This document shows, piece by piece, positions 58,647-64,000 of a stretch of DNA of 64,000 bases. The stretch's first letter is position 1. Each line of letters opens with the position of its first letter. The position numbers and the translations under genes were made by a program. Source of the stretch: JBNKWA01 sp050299555 (GTDB taxonomy: Bacteria > Pseudomonadota > Alphaproteobacteria > Rhodobacterales > Rhodobacteraceae); the NCBI GenBank assembly GCA_050299555.1, contig JBNKWA010000012.1, forward strand, positions 1 through 64,000, given 5' to 3'. The notes below the pieces were generated by a model. The model was not told the DNA's origin. It did no database searches and saw only the letters and a program-made list of their open reading frames with translations.

Positions 58647-59225
58647 TCAGCCCCCATCCCGGTCGCAATCGGCCAGCGGGCCGAGATTCATCGCCGTTAC
58701 CGAGACCATCGCACCCTTCCGCGCACCCGTCACCAACACGGTCCTGGCTCCGTCCGAGCTGACCTCGGCCGCGGTCAGGCTTGGCTGGCGAAAGAAGCGG
58801 GCGCTGTTTTCCCATGCCGCACAATCATGCAGTTTGTCAGAGACATCCGGGCCGACGGTGTTCTGGATATAGCCCGACATGCGCTGCGCCAGCGCCTGCG
58901 CCCGCGCGTCTGCAACCTCGACACTGTCCTCTGGTGCCTGGGTGAAAACGAAGGCGATGCATCCCGGCGGGACAGCCTGACCCGGTGCGACCACAGTCAG
59001 GGTCATGAACTTGCCTTCTGACGTGTACTCGGCGGCCTGCGCGTTCTCTTTATCCAGCGTCAGTCCCTCGGCATTGGCCTGCCCCCGCTCAAGCATCGGA
59101 TCAAGGCAATGCTGACGCATGAAATTGGCGGCCCGGTCGACATAGGCGTCGACATTGTCCTGCGCTGATACGGGATTGGGGCAAATGGTCAGGAGCACAC
59201 AGAACTTTGCGATTGCGTTGCTCAT
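58647..59225 (-). CDS. Exported Cys-containing protein of unknown function (inserted gene)
   Basis: A 192-residue protein with a signal peptide (MSNAIAKFCVLLTICPNPVSAQ). The mature part has four cysteines (MRQHCLDPM, PPGCIAF, HDCAAWEN, LADCDRDGG) that could form two disulfides in the periplasm. No family is recognised. Its composition is less GC-rich than its neighbours. The start codon overlaps the stop of a truncated livG copy (ATGA), and its own stop is seven bases before intact livG. It thus seems inserted at the livG 5' end together with a duplicate of that end. Confidence 0.7.
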   Translation of the reverse strand: MSNAIAKFCVLLTICPNPVSAQDNVDAYVDRAANFMRQHCLDPMLERGQANAEGLTLDKENAQAAEYTSEGKFMTLTVVAPGQAVPPGCIAFVFTQAPEDSVEVADARAQALAQRMSGYIQNTVGPDVSDKLHDCAAWENSARFFRQPSLTAAEVSSDGARTVLVTGARKGAMVSVTAMNLGPLADCDRDGG

Positions 59226-59413
59226 TGACACGTTGCCTTTCCGTGCAGTTCTCGACGCATCCTGAATTCGCCCTCGCGGATATCGAACGAGATATCCTTG
59301 ATCGCCACCACGCCGCCGAACCGCAGGGTGATGTTCTTCATCTCCATCAGCAGCACCGTGCCACCGCTTCGCCCGGGGTTGGTGGTGCCGGCAAGGTCTG
59401 GGGCGGGCTTCAT
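59222..59413 (-). pseudogene. Truncated duplicate of the livG 5' end
   Basis: A 63-codon frame whose residues 24-51 (MEMKNITLRFGGVVAIKDIS and FDIREGE) almost repeat the start of intact LivG (MEVKNITLRFGGVEAIKDIS...). The leader also matches in part (TTNPGRSGGTVLLM versus TTADGRSIGPVIM). The match stops at about 59261, right before the Walker A motif, and the frame ends FRMRRELHGKATCQ. It cannot be an ATPase. Its stop overlaps the start of the following exported-protein gene, so its translation may still drive that gene. Confidence 0.88.
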
Positions 59414-59430
59414 CCGGGTCCTTTGTGGCC

Positions 59431-59697
59431 TCAGCCGGCCTGATCCGGCGGGAACAGGGTGATGCCGATCCCGAACCCCACCACGACCGCGGCGAGGTGC
59501 ACAAGCGCGAAGACTGCCAACCGGCGATCGGGGCGGCGCATGTACGTCAGGACCCTGGTGATTGCCACTGCGAGGAAACCACCGAAGACAAGCGGCGGCG
59601 GCCGGTCGCCGGGCCGAACGTCGACGACCTCGGACAGGACGTAGATGAGGACGAACCAGAAGGCCGCGCCAAGCAGGAACTCAACGATCCAGCGCAT
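59431..59697 (-). CDS. Small membrane protein, function unknown
   Basis: An 88-residue protein starting MRWIVEFLLGAAFWFVLIYVL with three hydrophobic segments (the first; PPLVFGGFLAVAITRVLTYM; AVFALVHLAAVVVGFGIGITLF). No family recognised. It lies between the acyl-CoA synthetase and the truncated livG copy (28 and 17 bp away) and is likely cotranscribed. A longer start at 59745 would overlap the synthetase and was not used. Confidence 0.62.
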   Translation of the reverse strand: MRWIVEFLLGAAFWFVLIYVLSEVVDVRPGDRPPPLVFGGFLAVAITRVLTYMRRPDRRLAVFALVHLAAVVVGFGIGITLFPPDQAG

Positions 59698-59725
59698 CAA
59701 ACCCTCCCCAGGCTGCCACTGGCAT

Positions 59726-61687
59726 TCACTCCGCCGCCCTTGCATGCGCCGCCGGGAACACCTCGGCCTCGCGGATCGTCAGCGTCGCACTCACCTTGCC
59801 CTTGCGCCCGTCCTCATAGGTCACCTCGGTCTCGGCATGAACCGAGGGCGAGCCGTCATAGAGCGCCTCGATCAGGTCGCCGTACTTGTCGGCGATCACC
59901 CGGCGGCGCACTTTCATGGTCCGGGTCAGCTCGCCGTCATCGGCGTCCAGTTGCTTGTGCAGGATCAGGAACCGGTGCACCTGGCAGCCGGACAGGGTGG
60001 CATCGGCGGCGAGGCTCGCATTCACCTCGGCCACGTGCGCGGTCAGCATCTCGGCGACCTTGGGATGCTGGCTCAACTCCTGATAGCTGGCATAGGCGAT
60101 ATTGTTGCGCTCGGCCCAGTTGCCCACCGCGCTCAGGTCGATGTTCAGCATCGCGCAGCACATTGACCGGCCGTTGCCCAGCACCACCGCCTCCAGGATG
60201 TTGGGATAGAACTTCAGCTTGTTCTCGACGTATTTCGGCGCGAACAGGCTGCCATCGGCCATGTGGCCCACATCCTTGGCCCGGTCGATGATCTTCAGGT
60301 GCCCGGTGCCTTCCTCGATGAAGCCGGCATCGCCGGTGGCGACCCAGCCCTCGGCATCCTTGGTCGAGGCGGTGCTCTCGGGGTTCTTGAAGTATTCGCG
60401 GAACACCCCCGGCGAGCGGTAGAACACCTCGCCCGACGGGTCGATCCTCAGCTCCACCCCCGGGCTCGCCACGCCGACGGTATCCGCCCTGACCTGGCCA
60501 TCGGGCTGCTGGGTGATGAAAACCGATGCCTCGGTCTGCCCGTAAAGCTGCTTGAGGTTGATGCCCAGCGAGCGCCAGAACTCGAAGATCTCCGGCCCGA
60601 TCGCCTCGCCGGCGGTATAGGCCACGCGCACCCGCGACATGCCGGCGCGGCTGCGGATCGGCCCATAGATCAGGACATCGCCAAGCCGATAGAGGAACCG
60701 CTCCCAGGCGCTCACCGGCTCGCCATCGAGGATCCTCGGCCCCACCCGCCGGGCAAAGGCCATGCAGCGCCCGTAAAGCCACCGCTTCGGCCGGCTGGCA
60801 TCCTCCATGCGGATGGTCAGGATCGTCAGCCGCTCCTCGTAATAGCGCGGCGGCGCGAAGAAATAGGTCGGCCCGATCTCGTACAGGTTCTCGTACATGG
60901 TCTCGGGGCTCTCGGGGCAGGCCACGCAGAACCCGCACCAATAGGCCTGGCCCACGGAGAAGATGAAATCGCCGACCCAGGCGCAGGGCAGGTAGGCCAG
61001 CACGCTGTCATCGGGGCCGAGCCGGTCGAACTCGGCCGAGGCGCGGGCGGTCTCGATGATGTTGCGGTTGGTCAGCACCACGCCCTTGGGCCGGCCGGTG
61101 GTGCCGGAGGTGTAAAGCATGACGCAGGTGCTTTGCGGGCCCAGCCGGTCGCTGCGCGTCCTGACCTCGGCGGCCAGCGCCTCGCCGCCCTTGCGGCCCA
61201 GCTCCTGCACCGCGCCGAGCGGGTGCATATGGGCGTGGTCATAGCGGCGCAGGCCGCGGGGATCGATGTAGATCACCTGCGCAAGGCGCGGCAGCCGGTC
61301 CTTGATCTCGATGACCTTGTCGACCTGCTCCTGGTCCTCGGCCAGAACGAAGCGGGCATCGCAATGCTCCAGCACATAGGCCATCTCTTCGGCGACCGAG
61401 TCGCGATAGACCGGCACCGGCACCGCACCGGCCATCTGCGCGGCGATCATCGTCCAGTACATGTGCGGGCGGTTGCGGCCGATCAGCGCCAGGTGATCGC
61501 CCTCGGCCAGCCCCAGCGCCACCAGCCCGGCGGCCAGCGCCTCGATCTCGCGGGCCGCCTCCTCCCAGGTCCAGCTCTGCCAGATGCCGAATTCCTTCTC
61601 GCGATAGGCGGGGCGGGCGCCGTGGTCGCGCCGGTTCCGGGCGAGAAGCCTGGGGAATGTGTCGAGGCCGCCGGCGGCAGCGGTCAT
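59726..61687 (-). CDS. Long-chain acyl-CoA synthetase (AMP-forming)
   Basis: A 653-residue ANL-superfamily enzyme that activates a carboxylic acid through an acyl-adenylate to acyl-CoA. The P-loop is MLYTSGTTGRPKGVVLTN. QLYGQTEASVFITQQ, WVATGDAGFIEEGTGHLKIIDRAKD and the adenylation hinge are intact, and TRTMKVRRRVIADKY closes the protein. GGGAGG lies 11 bases before the ATG. It heads the minus-strand transporter array, a known pairing for HAAT systems: the transporter would import an acid and this enzyme would activate it. The substrate, long fatty acid or other, is not certain. Confidence 0.93.
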   Translation of the reverse strand: MTAAAGGLDTFPRLLARNRRDHGARPAYREKEFGIWQSWTWEEAAREIEALAAGLVALGLAEGDHLALIGRNRPHMYWTMIAAQMAGAVPVPVYRDSVAEEMAYVLEHCDARFVLAEDQEQVDKVIEIKDRLPRLAQVIYIDPRGLRRYDHAHMHPLGAVQELGRKGGEALAAEVRTRSDRLGPQSTCVMLYTSGTTGRPKGVVLTNRNIIETARASAEFDRLGPDDSVLAYLPCAWVGDFIFSVGQAYWCGFCVACPESPETMYENLYEIGPTYFFAPPRYYEERLTILTIRMEDASRPKRWLYGRCMAFARRVGPRILDGEPVSAWERFLYRLGDVLIYGPIRSRAGMSRVRVAYTAGEAIGPEIFEFWRSLGINLKQLYGQTEASVFITQQPDGQVRADTVGVASPGVELRIDPSGEVFYRSPGVFREYFKNPESTASTKDAEGWVATGDAGFIEEGTGHLKIIDRAKDVGHMADGSLFAPKYVENKLKFYPNILEAVVLGNGRSMCCAMLNIDLSAVGNWAERNNIAYASYQELSQHPKVAEMLTAHVAEVNASLAADATLSGCQVHRFLILHKQLDADDGELTRTMKVRRRVIADKYGDLIEALYDGSPSVHAETEVTYEDGRKGKVSATLTIREAEVFPAAHARAAE

Positions 61688-61828
61688 GCGTCAGAACCTC
61701 CCTGCGGCGCGTGTTTCCCGCGCGTCGCGGCATTTCCGCCGGCTTTCCTTTGCCGTGTCGGCGCCTCGGGGCAGGTTACCAGCAATTGGCCACCGGACAA
61801 CTCTCGATTTCGGGATCGCCGGCGGTTG

Positions 61829-62914
61829 GTGGACGGTGTGGTCAGCTATCTCCACCGTGACCATCTCGGCTCTGTCCGGCTGATCACCCATTCGGGCGGC
61901 ACGCGCGCGCGGACGACCAGCTATGCGCCCTACGGCCTGCCCGACGACACCGACTTGGCGGACGAATCCAAGGGCTTCATTGGCGAGCGCTACGACGACG
62001 AGACCGGACTGAGCTACCTCAACGCCCGCACCTACGACCCGGCGCTGGGACGGTTCATCCAGCCCGACTGGTGGGAGGTGACCACGCCCGGCGTCGGCAC
62101 CAACCGCTACGCCTATGCGGGGAACGACCCGGTGAACTTTGTCGATCCGGGCGGGAACGGCTTCTGGAGCGATGTCGGCAATGCTTTCAGCAGTGGCATC
62201 AACGCGGTAGCGAACGCAATCGGCAGCTTCGGGAATGCAATCACCGCAGGGCTTGACCATATCGGAACCGCAGCGATGGGCGAGAGTCGGTGGGAGGCAA
62301 ACAAGGCCTACAACTATCTCGGTGGCTCGGCCAACAGCGGAATGACCTGGCAACAGTTTGATGCGCAATTCGGTTGGGCCTTCGAATATGCGTACGGAGG
62401 TTGGGATGAAGTAATCTCAAACGGTCGAGGCCGCCCAGGAGGCCGTGGAGGCCCTAGAGGCCGCGGCCTAAGAGAAGCAAATGGGCTTTACTACGATGAC
62501 CAAATCAACATCACGAAAGACTACCTTGCGGGCAAACCCCTACCTCCCCACGTTGGTCTGCCCCGCTTTGCCTCACAGAGACAAGCCTTGCGTCAGCTCA
62601 AACGCGATGCTGGCATTCCCACTTCTCAGCAGCCCTATCTGACAAGATACGAGCCTCTTACGACTGCTCCCAGTCGTGGATCGCGCGTGATAGTTGACGG
62701 CAACGGTATGCCGATTAGAACCAGGGTCGACTACTACAAGACGACGGACGGCCGATCTTTGATCGTGCAGGAGCACCCTGGGCACTTCTACGGGCCTAAC
62801 CAGCCTGGGAACATCGGGGCCCACTACAACGTGCGCCTGGATGGGGGGTCAGGGCGCCGCGGAGTTGCGCCTGGTGCTGCCGGGCACTACGATTGGGGAT
62901 TTTGCCACCGATGA
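61829..62914 (+). CDS. N-truncated Rhs C-terminal tip with probable HNH/EndoVII-type toxin domain
   Basis: The frame opens without a proper start; GTG 61829 is the first plausible codon. Residues 1-100 are Rhs core (YLHRDHLGSVRLITHSGG, TTSYAPYG, GERYDDETGLSYLNARTYDP, RFIQPDWWE, NRYAYAGNDPVNFVDPGG), which normally ends a protein of over a thousand residues. The variable tip follows, lower in GC. It ends with FASQRQALRQLKRDAGIPTS, RVDYYKTTDGRSLIVQEHPG and HFYGPNQPGNIGAHYNVR, a pattern I associate with HNH/EndoVII-fold nuclease toxins. The immunity gene overlaps its stop. The lost N-terminus suggests an orphan tip rather than a working Rhs; toxin type is by recall. Confidence 0.75.
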   Translation: MDGVVSYLHRDHLGSVRLITHSGGTRARTTSYAPYGLPDDTDLADESKGFIGERYDDETGLSYLNARTYDPALGRFIQPDWWEVTTPGVGTNRYAYAGNDPVNFVDPGGNGFWSDVGNAFSSGINAVANAIGSFGNAITAGLDHIGTAAMGESRWEANKAYNYLGGSANSGMTWQQFDAQFGWAFEYAYGGWDEVISNGRGRPGGRGGPRGRGLREANGLYYDDQINITKDYLAGKPLPPHVGLPRFASQRQALRQLKRDAGIPTSQQPYLTRYEPLTTAPSRGSRVIVDGNGMPIRTRVDYYKTTDGRSLIVQEHPGHFYGPNQPGNIGAHYNVRLDGGSGRRGVAPGAAGHYDWGFCHR

Positions 62915-63282
62915 TCTGTACGACAAATATCGAGAGGTTGCCGGAACTTGAGACAATCTGGCAGGTGGCCGACATGGAGCGTGAGGATGCAATTCTTCTT
63001 GATTTGTTGCTCTCTTACGATTCCAGCAGAGCATCCCTGCGGATTTCCATGCCTATAGCGAAGGGTCTTAAGAAGCCAAGGTTCATCGGAAAAAGCCGTG
63101 TTATTTTACACATTGATTTCTATGATTTGAACAGTCTTGATGTTTCACTAACTGAAAGTGGTGAGCGGTGTAGTTGCGACATAAGAAGAAGAAATTCCCT
63201 TACGTTCCTTGACGCCTCCGGCTTGTTTTATGCTCGCCTTTCGTCTCCGGCGGTTGTGGTTGGCGAAATCGAGCCAATATGA
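62911..63282 (+). CDS. Probable cognate immunity protein of the Rhs tip
   Basis: A 123-residue protein starting MICTTNIERLPELETIWQVA, with strand-rich second half (SRVILHIDFYDLNSLDVSLT). The ATG at 62911 overlaps the Rhs stop (ATGA), a clear case of translational coupling of toxin and immunity. Its GC content is far below the chromosomal average. No domain is recognised; it could be of one of the beta-rich Imm families. Immunity role follows from position. Confidence 0.65.
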   Translation: MICTTNIERLPELETIWQVADMEREDAILLDLLLSYDSSRASLRISMPIAKGLKKPRFIGKSRVILHIDFYDLNSLDVSLTESGERCSCDIRRRNSLTFLDASGLFYARLSSPAVVVGEIEPI

Positions 63283-63458
63283 ACTCTCCCCAGTGCCGGG
63301 CATTGCTTGATCGTGCGGAGGTGGATTTCTTCTGCCATTGCAGCGATGATGCTTCGGCCCGTAGCGGCCGGCCCGACCGAAATCGCGAGCCTGCACTCAC
63401 TGCCGACATGGGTGCAACCGATCCGGGCGCGAGGGTCATTCTTGGGACGGTTGACTGA
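63279..63458 (+). CDS. Small coupled gene of unknown function
   Basis: A 59-residue frame starting MNSPQCRALLDRAEVDFFCH. The ATG overlaps the stop of the preceding immunity gene and its own stop overlaps the next ATG, both as ATGA. It is too short for a usual domain; it might be an orphan toxin tip remnant or a decayed immunity gene. The double overlap is the best evidence that it is translated. Confidence 0.45.
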   Translation: MNSPQCRALLDRAEVDFFCHCSDDASARSGRPDRNREPALTADMGATDPGARVILGTVD

Positions 63459-64000
63459 TGCTGATCGACCCGCCGAGAAAAGAGGTTGCTCACCTGCTGA
63501 CCGAGGTGGGCTTCGTGAAGGCATCGCCAAAGGCATGCGCGAAGGCCTTCGCCGATTGGATGCGCCCGATCGTGGCTCGGTACGGGGACTCCATCCACGT
63601 CCTTGCTCCAGCGGGTCGCTGCGGGAAATCGTTGATGACCTGCTTCCGGGCACAAGGCCATATCCGCACAATCAGGTCTTCTTTGAGACTGAATCGCCCT
63701 GGGCGCTGTTCATCGAGGATGGTGCCTGCGGCACGGATGCGCACTGCCTGCGCGTGCTTTCTGAGAAGATGCAGACAGAAGCCATCCGCGCTGTCTTGTC
63801 GCCAGGCGGCGACGTAACCCCGTGGCCGGCTGTCATGTTCGAGCATTATCGATGTGGCGCTGTAACGCGGTCCATAGCTGCGGCAAACGACGGCGGTCGA
63901 TGGGTTTGGTATGCCTCCGGAACGCCCCTGACGGTCGAGAACGTCACCAACTACGACAAGAGGGTTATTCGTACAAGGTTCACGCCCAATGGGCTACTTG
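63458..64000 (+). pseudogene. Frameshifted immunity-like gene, cut by window end
   Basis: It starts at ATG 63458 (MLIDPPRKEVAHLLTEVGF...) and reads well to about 63610 (RYGDSIHVLAP). There the sensible protein continues in another frame: SGSLREIVDDLLPG, NQVFFETESPWALFIEDG and RSIAAANDGGRWVWYASGTP run to the window end without stop. A one-base loss near 63608-63615 explains it, either real or an assembly error. The second part resembles conserved immunity-like proteins found behind Rhs toxins, as far as I can recall; no named family is claimed. It is the fourth member of the ATGA-linked series. Confidence 0.6.

Noticed and set aside
60263..61828. Rhs gene extending upstream through the acyl-CoA synthetase region
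   Set aside because: The frame is open, but the upstream part is antisense to the acyl-CoA synthetase and shows no YD-repeat; Rhs similarity begins only near 61826.

Overview
The window is a high-GC alphaproteobacterial chromosome segment, most likely from the Rhodobacteraceae/Paracoccaceae. Two gene orders point there: the cytochrome oxidase block coxB-ctaB-small membrane protein-ctaG-coxC-surf1-thrC-M16 peptidase, and the block trpF-lapA-ihfB-sppA-rpsA-cmk. An MmgR/suhB (alpha-r8)-like small RNA, a treble-clef DinB and an N-formylglutamate amidohydrolase agree with this. The first 25 bases look like Illumina adapter, so the left edge is a raw contig end.

Layout. 26-1960: the 3'-truncated end of a metallo-beta-lactamase-fold gene, a field of interspersed palindromic repeats, and a low-GC immunity-like gene beside a truncated Rhs tip. 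1962-10112 (all minus): DUF1697, GNAT, M16 peptidase, threonine synthase and the cytochrome aa3 oxidase subunit/assembly operon, read from coxB. 10266-20206 (plus): tldD, a membrane protein, dprA, a GT-C type glycosyltransferase, topA and a pentapeptide-repeat membrane protein. 20229-21791 (minus): a cyclooxygenase-like heme peroxidase. 22293-27126 (plus): RNase R, a lytic transglycosylase and a NYN-domain protein. 27311-30587 (minus): a membrane-anchored LuxR-type regulator behind two exported PepSY-like proteins with Gly/Asp/His tails, then trpB. 30779-33502 (plus): a tannase-family esterase and an aldo/keto reductase. 33512-41454 (minus): trpF, lapA, ihfB, sppA, rpsA, cmk, TerC, a GFA-type protein, RidA and a 2-hydroxyacid dehydrogenase. 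41584-44852 (plus): an SH3 protein, a ParB-like protein, a repeat cluster and dinB. 45101-46512: the small RNA, N-formylglutamate amidohydrolase (minus), tRNA-Val(GAC) and rpmJ. 46525-49527 (minus): a caspase-fold protein lacking the catalytic Cys, then a phenylacetate-CoA-ligase-like enzyme. 49664-50500 (plus): a protein made of two tandem copies of an unrecognised domain. 50510-61687 (minus): a large operon-like array for a branched-chain amino acid-type (HAAT) ABC transporter and a long-chain acyl-CoA synthetase, with a patatin lipoprotein and several small membrane proteins in between. 61829-64000 (plus): an Rhs C-terminal tip with a probable HNH/EndoVII-type toxin, followed by three small genes joined by ATGA overlaps.

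Most useful observations: the two Rhs tips share core sequence and face outward in inverted orientation about 60 kb apart. A gene is inserted next to livG behind a truncated duplicate of the livG 5' end, to which it is translationally coupled. The COX-like peroxidase keeps the Tyr-x-x-His active-site pair but has Asp at the distal His position. The caspase homologue has Ile in place of Cys. The tannase homologue has lost both cysteines of the CS-D-HC motif. The twin PepSY-like/membrane-LuxR operon and the two interspersed repeat families are the least explained structures. No rRNA, CRISPR array, complete insertion sequence or prophage was seen.
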